DNA of 64,000 nt, taken from Arthrobacter endolithicus. GTDB lineage: Bacteria; Actinomycetota; Actinomycetes; Actinomycetales; Micrococcaceae. Below the pieces are notes generated by a model, which worked only from the letters and a program-made list of their open reading frames with translations, did no database searches and had not been told where the DNA came from. Shown piece after piece: positions 43,227 through 51,110 of the stretch; the stretch's first letter is position 1, and each line of letters begins with the position of its first letter. The stretch lies in NCBI RefSeq assembly GCF_026627425.1, contig NZ_JAPNLH010000014.1:37600-101599 (forward strand). The letters are read 5' to 3'. A program made the position numbers and the translations under genes.

Positions 43227-45119
43227 TCATGCCACTCGCCATATCGTCCCACTCCAGTCCAATTCCCCGTCTGAGGGAGGAATCCAGTACAGGTCCGACC
43301 CGGGGTCGTCGACTTCGTGTTCGGCGACCTCAGGTACCAGGTGACGGTCAAGCCACGCGTGCCAGGCTGCGCGTTGTTTGCGGTGCCGGCTGATCTGCTC
43401 TGCAGCGTCATCAAGTGCCCCAAGGCGGCGTGCCAGGTCGGCGAGGCCGGTCCCGGCCGTAATGGTCCAGTGTCCATGCCGGCGTTCAATCATGGTGTAG
43501 CTGCTCATGGCAGCCAATGCGGTTTCAACAGCGGTACGACTGAGCCCGGTAGAACGGACAATGGCTGCGGTGGTGGGGGAGAGACGTCCACGTTCAATCG
43601 CTTCATACACGAGGGCCGCAACGTCACCCAAAGCACGAAAGACGGGGCGGATACCATGGATTTTGCCCCTACGCCAGGACAGGTCCCGGGCGAGTTGTTC
43701 AAAGTGCGGAGGAAGCTGGATCAGATACGTATCCGCGTTACGTCCACGGGCCTCAAGCACTTTAGAAAGGATTCCGTCCGAAGCTCCGACCAGGGCCGGC
43801 AACAGCCGTGCGACCGTGACGTGGTGCTTGCCCAGGGCAGCCGCGAAAGTCCGGCAGCCTACGTCCAAGAAATTGGTTTCCATAGTCCGCATGTAACCCA
43901 GCACCGCACGGATAAGCAGCCGAAGACTCACACCTTCCCGTCCCCGTTCTTTCAACCGGTGGTCCAAGACCGCATAGAGGACATTTTCCAGATCGTTCAC
44001 GAGCTGTTGCACACCAGCAGTGCTGATGGATCCAGGTGCCCCCCCTGTGGGTAAGGGCTGGCTTGTGTTGTTAATACGGGTACTCTTTTGGCTCTGCTTC
44101 GGGTTGGCCGGTTTTTGGATCCAGGCGCAGGCCTTGGCCCATTCGGCCTCGAGCAGGCGTTCCTGCCGGCCGGTGCTGGCGTAGAGGGCGGCCAGGCCGG
44201 GGAACTGCCCGCCGAGTTCGCGCCGGACCTGTTCCAGGGTCCAGCCGCAAGCACAGAAGTGGTTCAGTACGGCCATGCGGGCCTCTGAGGCGCTGGCATA
44301 CTGGGCTTTGTCGTACAGACCGGTACGTGCCGTCCAGCGCAGCGGGGACTCGCTGCCAGCGCCTAAGGGCAGCTCTGTGGCCGAAGGACGCGGTGCCGCT
44401 GCAGCTTTGGCCAGACGTGCTTTAAGTGTCTGGTTACGGAGCAACTCAGGAGCCAGTACGGCTCGGAGTGCCGCAACTGCTTCGGCTGGATTGCGGCGAC
44501 GCATAATGTCATAGGCGCGGGACAGGGGAGTGACGAGGGTTTGGTGGCCACCCAACTTATGCGCAGATCCTGGGACGCGGATACATCCATCCGTGATGTT
44601 CTGATGAGGTCCCGGGTCCAGACTCGCGGCTATGCGGCCCAGCCCTTCAACGAGCTCACGGGCCTCGACAGCGTCAAGACGTTTTTGCAGTGGGATGTAC
44701 AGGTGCCGGCCGCCGCTGGGGGAGAAGTCCTCCACGAATATGACCCTGGCCGCGTTCAGCAGCATCCTCAGCCGCTGGGCGTCAGCGTCCACCACTCCCT
44801 GCAGGGCCTTGGATGTATCCAAGTCAATGCAGAGTGTGGCCACGGTACCGTCCCCGCCGTGGATCATCACTGCTGCTGGACGCTCAGGCAATGTCCCGGT
44901 GATCCTCGGCGGGTTCCTCGGCCGAGGGTATTGGAACCTGGAACCTATCCACTTACCAAGCCGGTAAGACGGGCTACCAGCGATCAGTGGGGCAAGAACC
45001 CATGCTTCACCGGGGGTCGACGGAGAGCCGACACTCGTGTGGGCATGCATTGACGAAGAAACTACGTGGGGTACGATGGAGTCATTCCTTCCCTCGTGGA
45101 TGGGTAAAACAAAGTCCAC
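43227..45119 (-). CDS. rep: Plasmid replication initiator with primase-polymerase-like N-terminal domain
   Basis: The N-terminal 230 residues have primase-polymerase signatures: LCIDLDTSK (Asp99, Asp101), FSPSGGRHLYIP (Ser...His139) and GCIRVPGSAHKLGG. This fold makes primers. A central segment (CACGWTLEQVRRELGG) and a C-terminal winged-helix-like part (LSPTTAAIVRSTGLSRTAVE, then YTMIERRHGHWTI) probably bind the origin. The plan matches RepA proteins of actinobacterial theta plasmids. The GTG at 45119 lies in a hairpin; ATG 45050 is an alternative. Its neighbours are parAB and a small DNA-binding gene, so this is the replication locus. Confidence 0.85.
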   Translation of the reverse strand: MDFVLPIHEGRNDSIVPHVVSSSMHAHTSVGSPSTPGEAWVLAPLIAGSPSYRLGKWIGSRFQYPRPRNPPRITGTLPERPAAVMIHGGDGTVATLCIDLDTSKALQGVVDADAQRLRMLLNAARVIFVEDFSPSGGRHLYIPLQKRLDAVEARELVEGLGRIAASLDPGPHQNITDGCIRVPGSAHKLGGHQTLVTPLSRAYDIMRRRNPAEAVAALRAVLAPELLRNQTLKARLAKAAAAPRPSATELPLGAGSESPLRWTARTGLYDKAQYASASEARMAVLNHFCACGWTLEQVRRELGGQFPGLAALYASTGRQERLLEAEWAKACAWIQKPANPKQSQKSTRINNTSQPLPTGGAPGSISTAGVQQLVNDLENVLYAVLDHRLKERGREGVSLRLLIRAVLGYMRTMETNFLDVGCRTFAAALGKHHVTVARLLPALVGASDGILSKVLEARGRNADTYLIQLPPHFEQLARDLSWRRGKIHGIRPVFRALGDVAALVYEAIERGRLSPTTAAIVRSTGLSRTAVETALAAMSSYTMIERRHGHWTITAGTGLADLARRLGALDDAAEQISRHRKQRAAWHAWLDRHLVPEVAEHEVDDPGSDLYWIPPSDGELDWSGTIWRVA

Positions 45120-45214
45120 CCACTGGGTGGGTGTTCAAAATGTTCAGATCTTCGTCCGCCAAGATTTCGGATCTGAACTACACACTTAGACGAAGGCCCG
45201 CCAAGGCGGGCCTT
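45116..45214 (-). promoter_or_regulatory. Structured leader of the rep transcript (three hairpins)
   Basis: Read toward rep, the leader has a GC-rich stem AAGGCCCGCC/GGCGGGCCTT (45193-45202 and 45205-45214). Then comes a stem GTTCAGATC/GATCTGAAC (45142-45150 and 45170-45178), and then CCACCC/GGGTGG (45116-45121 and 45125-45130) that covers the GTG start at 45117-45119. The first stem reads as a terminator on the plus strand (CTGCTTTT follows). Confidence 0.5.
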
Positions 45215-45220
45215 CTGCTT

Positions 45221-45487
45221 TTAACTGGCCTTCTGGATAGGCAAAGCCTCCGGAATCTGGCTACGGTCGGCCCAGGCCGGCAATCCATCGGCCTCTAGCT
45301 CGAGGCGTTCTAGGATAAATTCAAGACCCTGGGATGCACTTATCCCCATACGGTCCGACATGTCGTGAAGCTTGGTCTTGCAGGAGACAGGAATTGAGTA
45401 ATTGGTCTGGACATTGCTCAGACCTGACCCGCGCGGACGCCGCTGTACGTTTCCCATAGAACCCAGACTATTCATAGGACTAGGCAT
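45221..45487 (-). CDS. Small putative DNA-binding protein upstream of rep
   Basis: The 88-residue protein reads NYSIPVSCKTKLHDMSDRMG and ISASQGLEFILERLELEAD. A short strand followed by two helices resembles ribbon-helix-helix repressors of the CopG/Arc type. It is on the same strand as rep and about 100 bases upstream, the usual place for a copy-number repressor. The disordered start (SMGNVQRRPRGSG) is basic. No strong ribosome site was identified. Role is inferred from position. Confidence 0.6.
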   Translation of the reverse strand: MPSPMNSLGSMGNVQRRPRGSGLSNVQTNYSIPVSCKTKLHDMSDRMGISASQGLEFILERLELEADGLPAWADRSQIPEALPIQKAS

Positions 45488-45646
45488 TTGGGCCTACCGA
45501 CACGCTGGTCATGTTGTTCTCCATCGATCAGGATTTGGCTATATCTGCTCCGTCAGCCAGATAAAGGTCAGTCAGAACGTGTGCACTGTAATAATCTTAG
45601 TACACTGCATCTACAGTACACCTCGGGTTGTGACTGATCGAAAGTT

Positions 45647-46780
45647 TCAGGGGGCCGTCCTGATGGTGCTTACCCAGGACTCCACCTCGTGTTCGAATTT
45701 TTCCGGCAGGGAGTTCCACTCACATTGGTGGGGGACTGCGGGGAATTCCTTGAGCGTGACGAGGTTATTGTTAGAGGCGGCAAACTTGAGTGACAGCGAG
45801 TACGGCACCTCCGTATCTCCGGGCGAGTGAAGCACTAGTGCCGGCACGCGGAGCCGGCTGGGGATACGAGTCCAATCCAGGTTCTTGAAATCAACGGGTT
45901 CTGTGAGCGAGGTGAGCCGCCTCAGTAATGGACTGGAAAGTATTCGCGGAACCCACGCAGCGATCTTCCTGGGAAGCCCCGCAGTCTTGGCGTTTTCGGT
46001 TATGACTGCTTCTGTATTCGGTCCTGGCGATACAAGGACCAATCCCGCGATCAGATGCCGGTATTTAGACGTCTCAGTGAGCAGAAGCGAAATCGTCGCG
46101 CCCATGGACCACCCGAAGAGGTAGATGGCCTTGGCGCCGTGGTCGGCTGCATACCCTAACGCTTTCTCAACATCAGCGGCCTCCAGTCTTCCGTAGTGAC
46201 AGACCTGGCCCTTGCTATGGTTCTCCGCGTCTCCGTAAAAGGAAGGCACTAATGAAACCATCCCGAGGTTTGCGGCCGATGGCACGCTACGAAGCATCGA
46301 AGACCGGGAGGAACGGAGGCCATGTATATGTATGGCCCATATATCCTCAGACGTGCTCTTCGGGCGGAAGACCCAAGCTGGGAGTTCTCTTTCTGCTTGG
46401 CCAAGTCGCACCTCATCGAAAACCATGCCTAGCTGGTCCGGTGATGCAATGGCTTGGCCAGTCCATACTCCGCGCAATCTCCCAGTAGCGCGTGAGCCCC
46501 TCCACTGCGTTATTTCGCGTGTTACTTCACCGCCGATCGTCTGTGAGACGACTTTTCCGACCGTTAGATGGGCGTCCTTAAGGAGGATCCCGTAGGTACC
46601 AGGAGCCGTGGTTTTTGCGTCTGACTCTAGTGTTACTTCACTGTAATCGGCAGAGACAGTAAGGCCCCGTTGCTTGGGATCTTTCCAGGCAGTCATCCTT
46701 TGACCTAGAGCTGCTACTGCGATAATCAGCATTGACAATGCGGTGGCGGTCATAATGCCAGTCCATGTTTTAGGGGACAT
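45647..46780 (-). CDS. Membrane-anchored alpha/beta hydrolase
   Basis: The 377-residue protein has one N-terminal membrane helix (residues 8-27) with few positive charges ahead, so the enzyme domain is probably outside. The alpha/beta hydrolase has HIHGLRSSRS as oxyanion loop, nucleophile Ser225 in GWSMG, Asp322 in HSPGDTEVP and His351 in VPHQCEW. The triad is complete. It is the last gene of a four-gene operon, 14 bases after the membrane-protein gene. Close homologues are found as lipase/peptidase-like enzymes of unknown substrate. Confidence 0.8.
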   Translation of the reverse strand: MSPKTWTGIMTATALSMLIIAVAALGQRMTAWKDPKQRGLTVSADYSEVTLESDAKTTAPGTYGILLKDAHLTVGKVVSQTIGGEVTREITQWRGSRATGRLRGVWTGQAIASPDQLGMVFDEVRLGQAERELPAWVFRPKSTSEDIWAIHIHGLRSSRSSMLRSVPSAANLGMVSLVPSFYGDAENHSKGQVCHYGRLEAADVEKALGYAADHGAKAIYLFGWSMGATISLLLTETSKYRHLIAGLVLVSPGPNTEAVITENAKTAGLPRKIAAWVPRILSSPLLRRLTSLTEPVDFKNLDWTRIPSRLRVPALVLHSPGDTEVPYSLSLKFAASNNNLVTLKEFPAVPHQCEWNSLPEKFEHEVESWVSTIRTAP

Positions 46781-46794
46781 ACGTGTTCCTTACT

Positions 46795-47727
46795 TCAAGA
46801 GGAGTTCGTGAGCGGGAATTCAGTGAGAAGATCGTCGGCCCTGTGGGTAAGCGTCAACTCCGAGCTGTTAAGGATGAACCCGCCAAGAGCCATGAAGTCA
46901 CGGACAAGGATCAGACCTTGGTAGCAAGCGTTCTTGGGGTCTAGGAAAACTGCCAGCCAATTTGGGGATTTCGCTTCCGTGTGAGCCAATATTCTCCAGA
47001 TTCTGACTGCGTAGTAAAGGAATCGGTGGTACCTGAGCAGGGAGTAGAACGACCCTCGCAGGAACCCACCACAAAGAAGGATGACACCTGCAAAAAACAG
47101 TGCGATGTAGACCTTATACAGAAAGGCCGGTACATTGGGGCCGACAATCTTCGTGTGTTGAAGCCAGAGAAGTCCGATATCGATCGCGTTGCCAAGACTT
47201 ACTAGGGAAAACCCCGCAATAAAAACTTTGGATCGCGGTGCCGTCTGCCAAACCGCATAGAGCGAGAGCAAGGAAATGATCCCCACGCTACCCAAGTAGA
47301 TGCTGAGGTAGAGAGCCGTCCATGGTTGGTCGATGAGTGTGGCGATAAAGCCTTCAACAGACACAAATCTTTCTTGCTTGTCGTCGATGAGAGCGAAGCA
47401 CGCTGAACAACAGGCGATAGCGAGCATCAGGCCAAGGTAATAAAACCGAGCGGCTTCTCTCGATGTGTGGATAAGAATTGCCTGGTACATGAAGTGGAAG
47501 GACAGAATGGCTGAAGTCGACCCAAGTATGTTCCAGTACCCGGCCGAGCCCAGCACAGCGTCAAGCTCGGGGATAGGAATAACAAAGCCCAGGCAAATGA
47601 CCGCAAGCAAACCGAAGGTACCAGCCAGCCATCCTGGCCGCGAAGCTTTGGTCCGCAATGCGTACGGTGCCCGCAGCACCAAAATAATCCCTGTCAGGTA
47701 GAGCAGTAGCGTGGAGGGTTCCCTCAT
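46795..47727 (-). CDS. Multi-pass membrane protein of the ImmA/IrrE-linked type (MAB_1171c-like)
   Basis: The 310-residue protein has about seven membrane helices (for example LLLYLTGIILVLRAPYAL, LGLMLAIACCSACFALI, LSIYLGSVGIISLLSLYAV) and a soluble tail after residue 240. The order regulator, ImmA/IrrE-like peptidase, seven-helix protein recurs in actinobacteria, where the membrane member is often called MAB_1171c-like. Its ATG overlaps the peptidase stop (TGATG). It may be a sensor or the target of the peptidase; no function is established here. Confidence 0.65.
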   Translation of the reverse strand: MREPSTLLLYLTGIILVLRAPYALRTKASRPGWLAGTFGLLAVICLGFVIPIPELDAVLGSAGYWNILGSTSAILSFHFMYQAILIHTSREAARFYYLGLMLAIACCSACFALIDDKQERFVSVEGFIATLIDQPWTALYLSIYLGSVGIISLLSLYAVWQTAPRSKVFIAGFSLVSLGNAIDIGLLWLQHTKIVGPNVPAFLYKVYIALFFAGVILLCGGFLRGSFYSLLRYHRFLYYAVRIWRILAHTEAKSPNWLAVFLDPKNACYQGLILVRDFMALGGFILNSSELTLTHRADDLLTEFPLTNSS

Positions 47728-48182
47728 CAGCCAAACGCCTGGCTGCTGCGAGGCTTTCGGCTGATAAGAGCGGTGATCTTGTAGGCGAGGAACTCCGCCT
47801 CCCTCTCAGCTTCATTCCAGAGCAGCTGCTGGGTCGGATCCGAATCAGGAGCCGTTGCTGGTCTTTCGCAGTTGGTGTGGCCGCACAACAGGTGTCCAAG
47901 CTCATGGAAGAGGCTATGCATCTGATAGGAGTGAGGATCAATCCCACGAAAGACGATGAAAACGAACTCCAAAGTGATGGCGAAACTACCAGTTGTAGTC
48001 TTAAACCGCTCGTCTACGGTTGATTCAAGCACGATCGGTTTCCCGATTACTTCCGCAACAGTTTCAACGACGTCGTTTGCGGTCATACCGGGAGACAACC
48101 GAATTTTGCTGAGCGCATCTTCGGCACGTATGCGTGACTGCGATGAGATCCTGATCGGCTGGTTGTCATATCTCCGTGGCAC
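47727..48182 (-). CDS. ImmA/IrrE-family zinc peptidase
   Basis: The 151-residue protein has the zinc motif HELGH (residues 93-97, in SLFHELGHLLCGH) and NEAEREAEFLAYKI, whose Glu is the third ligand. This is the ImmA/IrrE/M78 pattern: proteases that cut a partner repressor upon a signal. The protein is short and lacks an HTH, so it depends on the regulator encoded just upstream (GTG 48182, four bases after that stop). Likely substrate: the MarR/XRE-like regulator. That is an inference from known ImmA-ImmR pairs. Confidence 0.85.
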   Translation of the reverse strand: MPRRYDNQPIRISSQSRIRAEDALSKIRLSPGMTANDVVETVAEVIGKPIVLESTVDERFKTTTGSFAITLEFVFIVFRGIDPHSYQMHSLFHELGHLLCGHTNCERPATAPDSDPTQQLLWNEAEREAEFLAYKITALISRKPRSSQAFG

Positions 48183-48185
48183 GAC

Positions 48186-49094
48186 TCAGTCCTTTTCAGA
48201 CGTGCCTAGTCTTTTTTGGACGAGCTCTGCCAATGCTTGGAGTGCCCCACTGTCCAATGTTCCGCGGCCTCCGAAGCCGGTGACGCCAGCAAGAGAAAGT
48301 GCATTCTCGGCTCGCATACGATTTTCTACCTCACGAATAGTCTCATCGTCATCTGTGAGTAGATAACTTACTGTTCCCGTGAGTACTTCCGAAAGATAGT
48401 TCAGAAAATAATCGCTAGCAGGGCCGCCCTGGTCGACGAGGGTTGCCCAAGATTTGTAGCTCATCGTCATATTGCGTTCGGCCATGAGGGGACCATATTT
48501 CTCATATGCCTGGCGTGAGTCGCCGGCATCCTTAATTTCAATCACCTTGTGGAGGCGCAGGGACACAGCCTCGGAACGATTCTTTTGTGTCTGCGATGTT
48601 GTCGACGCTGCTAAGAGCTGTGCCGCGGGGGTTTGCTGAGTTCCAAAACGCTGTTCAAGGAGGCTCGACGGGGCCACAGTCATCTGAAGTTCGCGTAACA
48701 GCCTCACCAACATGCTGGTATGTTCTGCTGGGTGTGGGCCTACAAACTTCTTCAAGAGCGCAAAATCAGCGGCAATTATTGAATCAGCGGTAGATATTCC
48801 GTTGGCTGTGAGCGACCACAAGACTTTTCTTTTGTCCGTGCCAGAGCCTCTCTCCACCAGCCCTTTTGCAACTAGAGAGTCAACGGATCGGAACGGGTCT
48901 CGGTTCAGGAGCAACATGTCCCCGAGTTCTTGCATGGAACGAGAACCAGACTCGTTAAGCATCAATAATATTTCGACTTGAGCGCTCGTTAGATCACGGG
49001 TGCTTCCCTGATCCAGAACTGCCCGTTCCCATTCTCTTGAGATGGCAAGGAGCAAATACCGAAGCTCAGACGGGGCCAGATGTTGTTCGGACAT
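48186..49094 (-). CDS. Two-part regulator: MarR-type HTH plus XRE-like C-terminal domain
   Basis: The N-terminal 120 residues are a MarR winged helix: LTSAQVEILLMLNESGSRSM, MQELGDMLLLNRDPFRSVDS and LVERGSGTDKRKVLW. After a Gln/Thr linker, residues 190-302 (MSYKSWATLVDQGGPASDY, LTGTVSYLLTDDDETIREVE, LDSGALQALAELVQ) match the end part of XRE regulators that normally accompany ImmA/IrrE peptidases. So a MarR domain appears to have replaced or joined the usual XRE one. It is the first gene of the operon. Cleavage by the adjacent peptidase would release the downstream genes; untested. Confidence 0.7.
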   Translation of the reverse strand: MSEQHLAPSELRYLLLAISREWERAVLDQGSTRDLTSAQVEILLMLNESGSRSMQELGDMLLLNRDPFRSVDSLVAKGLVERGSGTDKRKVLWSLTANGISTADSIIAADFALLKKFVGPHPAEHTSMLVRLLRELQMTVAPSSLLEQRFGTQQTPAAQLLAASTTSQTQKNRSEAVSLRLHKVIEIKDAGDSRQAYEKYGPLMAERNMTMSYKSWATLVDQGGPASDYFLNYLSEVLTGTVSYLLTDDDETIREVENRMRAENALSLAGVTGFGGRGTLDSGALQALAELVQKRLGTSEKD

Positions 49095-49371
49095 AGCTCC
49101 CTAGCGTCGGTGATATTCCCAAAATCTTTGACTCAGTCTAGCGCGACAGCACTATCAACCCCTCCCAAAGCTACGAAATAGAGAGAATATGCCTAGCGAA
49201 ATAATATAAACAGTGCTACTACGCAGGAGCTACCCAGTTTCCAATGTATGTACAGTGCATTATGTTAGATTGGTTGCACGAACCGGCGGCCGACACAAAT
49301 TGAGCTCACGGGGACCAGTCTCTGCCGGAAGTACTACCGGCATCCGAGGTCAATGAAAGGGGAGCGGCGTC
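49095..49371. other. Divergent intergenic region
   Basis: AT-rich sequence between the regulator gene and the conjugation operon, so both promoters must be here. I see no perfect dyad. The 9-mer TACAGTGCA (49251-49259) appears inverted at 45582-45590, beyond the other end of the peptidase operon, which may be chance. Confidence 0.4.
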
Positions 49372-49452
49372 ATGGAGGCATTGCCGTCTGGTACGGATCG
49401 GCCAATTACGGCCCATCCTGGAGAACGTCTCGTTATGAGTGGACGATCATGA
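49372..49452 (+). CDS. 26-codon leader ORF coupled to the conjugation operon
   Basis: An ATG preceded by AAAGGGGAG opens a short frame (EALPSGTDRPITAHPGERLV) that stops at TGA 49450-49452, overlapping the ATG of the CHAP gene by four bases. The CHAP gene itself lacks a good ribosome site, so its translation probably depends on this leader. Confidence 0.5.
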   Translation: MEALPSGTDRPITAHPGERLVMSGRS

Positions 49453-50534
49453 GCCAACCCAAATCGCTTGGTCTCGTGGCGCTTATCGCGGTACCTGGAC
49501 TGTTCCTTGGGCCGATCATGACCATGTTCTTGCTGTTGACCCCGGCAACACCGGCCGTTGCTGATTGCGGCCCGGCTGTGTCGGTTGCTCTTCCGGATGA
49601 GAGCACTAAGGTCTACGGGTACGACGAGGAGCAGTTGACGAACGCGGCGGCGGTCATGGGTGCCGGCAAGGCACTGGACCTGTCCGTAAAGGGGCAGATG
49701 ATCAGCGTGATGGTTGCCCTGGGGGAGTCGGGATTGCGTGTTTTGGACTACGGCGACGGTGCCGGCCCTGATTCGCGGGGGTTGTTCCAGCAGCGTGATA
49801 ACGGCGCGTGGGGCTCCTACACGGATCGTATGGACCCCATTATCAGCGCTACCAACTTCATCAAAGCCCTGCAGGGTGTCGCTGGCTGGGAGCTGTTGGA
49901 ACCGACACTGGCTGCCAGCAAGGTTCAGCGCAACGCCGACCCGTACCACTACCAGAAGTACTGGCCCGAGGCCGTCAAAATTGTGTCGGCACTTTCGAAC
50001 TCTCAGTTCTCCGTGGAAGGCAGCGGCTGCGCCATTCCGGGACAGTCCGGTGCCGGGGATGACTACCCGTGGAAAAACTCTCCAACCTGGGTGCAGGTTG
50101 GTGCCGGCGCTGCCAGCACTTCCCCGTTGGGCATGTACTACCGGGAGTGCGTGGACTTCGCTTTGTGGCGGGTGAACCAGCAGGTGGGTTCGACCAGCGC
50201 CCCGTTTAAGTTCCTTAACGCCACGTTCCGCCCGGATGGGCAGGTCCTTGGCTCGGCTCTGACGTGGAAGGCCGGGTGGGACGCCAAGGGCTGGCCTACC
50301 GGCAGTACACCCAGGGTTGGTGCGGTTGTTTGGTACGCGCCGGGCACCGGGGGAGCGGACCCAAACTTCGGTCATGTCGCGGTGGTCAAGGAAGTCAGGG
50401 ACAACGGGACCTACGTCGAAGAGGGCTACAACGGCAACCCGGCCCCGGAAGACCACAACTACTACACCCGGACCGTGTCCAGCACTGTCCCCACATCGTT
50501 CCTGTACCTGCCCATCCAAGAGGAGAAGAAGTGA
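49449..50534 (+). CDS. CHAP-domain cell-wall hydrolase of the conjugation system
   Basis: The 361-residue protein has a signal/anchor helix (LVALIAVPGLFLGPIMTMFLL) and a lysozyme-like segment with ESGLRVLDYGDGAGPDSRGL and FQQRDNGAWGS. A C-terminal CHAP amidase/peptidase follows with the catalytic Cys in YYRECVDFALWRV and His in FGHVAVVKEV. It opens peptidoglycan so the secretion channel can pass. ATG 49449 is chosen because it overlaps the leader-ORF stop. It is the first large gene of the type IV secretion operon. Confidence 0.85.
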   Translation: MSQPKSLGLVALIAVPGLFLGPIMTMFLLLTPATPAVADCGPAVSVALPDESTKVYGYDEEQLTNAAAVMGAGKALDLSVKGQMISVMVALGESGLRVLDYGDGAGPDSRGLFQQRDNGAWGSYTDRMDPIISATNFIKALQGVAGWELLEPTLAASKVQRNADPYHYQKYWPEAVKIVSALSNSQFSVEGSGCAIPGQSGAGDDYPWKNSPTWVQVGAGAASTSPLGMYYRECVDFALWRVNQQVGSTSAPFKFLNATFRPDGQVLGSALTWKAGWDAKGWPTGSTPRVGAVVWYAPGTGGADPNFGHVAVVKEVRDNGTYVEEGYNGNPAPEDHNYYTRTVSSTVPTSFLYLPIQEEKK

Positions 50535-51067
50535 AAAAGTCTTGGACCCTGCTCGCCGCCGCCTTCGCCAGCACCGTGGCCGTGTTCTGTGTTTCGTGTG
50601 CACCGGCAGCAACCACTACCCCGGCGCCGGCGGAATCAGCCAGCACCGTCCCCACCGCGTCCGCGCCGGTGTCGTTGAGCGCCAACAGCGGACCGCAGGC
50701 ACCTGGCGGCACAGCCCCGGCCCCCCTCGGTATCCGCTGGGACCAGGCCAGCAAAGACAAAGCCGTCGACGTCGCAGGGAAAGCCATGGCGGACTTCGCC
50801 CGCCCGGCGGTGGAGGAAAAGCAGTGGGCCAATGACCTTGCCCGGTGGCTGACCCCGCAGGCCATTGCCGACTACTCCGCCGTTGACCCGGCCAACATAC
50901 CCGCCCACCGTGTCACCGGCCCGGCCACCCTCAGCGTCGAGGAGGCCAACGGTTTCGGCGTCACGGCAGCGGTCCCCACCAATGCCGGGACCTACACGCT
51001 GCAACTGCTGCGCACAGGCAAGGACGCCCGGTGGAAGGTCAACCAGCTCACACCACCGCCCTCCTAA
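50531..51067 (+). CDS. Conjugation lipoprotein
   Basis: The 178-residue protein starts at GTG 50531, overlapping the CHAP stop by four bases. It has a lysine-rich start, hydrophobic helix and lipobox CVSC near residue 22, so it is a lipoprotein. A Pro/Ala-rich linker leads to an alpha/beta domain (WANDLARWLTPQAIADY, TYTLQLLRTGKDARWKVNQL). This resembles the small VirB8/TcpC-like NTF2 domains of conjugation systems. Its position in the operon agrees. Confidence 0.7.
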   Translation: MKKSWTLLAAAFASTVAVFCVSCAPAATTTPAPAESASTVPTASAPVSLSANSGPQAPGGTAPAPLGIRWDQASKDKAVDVAGKAMADFARPAVEEKQWANDLARWLTPQAIADYSAVDPANIPAHRVTGPATLSVEEANGFGVTAAVPTNAGTYTLQLLRTGKDARWKVNQLTPPPS

Positions 51068-51110
51068 ACACCGGCACTACTGGCATCTCATACAGGTAAG
51101 GAAGAAGTTC

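Noticed and set aside
45582..49259. TGCACTGTA / TACAGTGCA at the two ends of the peptidase operon
   Set aside because: A single 9-base inverted match over 3.7 kb can easily arise by chance, and no further copies with good flanking symmetry were found.
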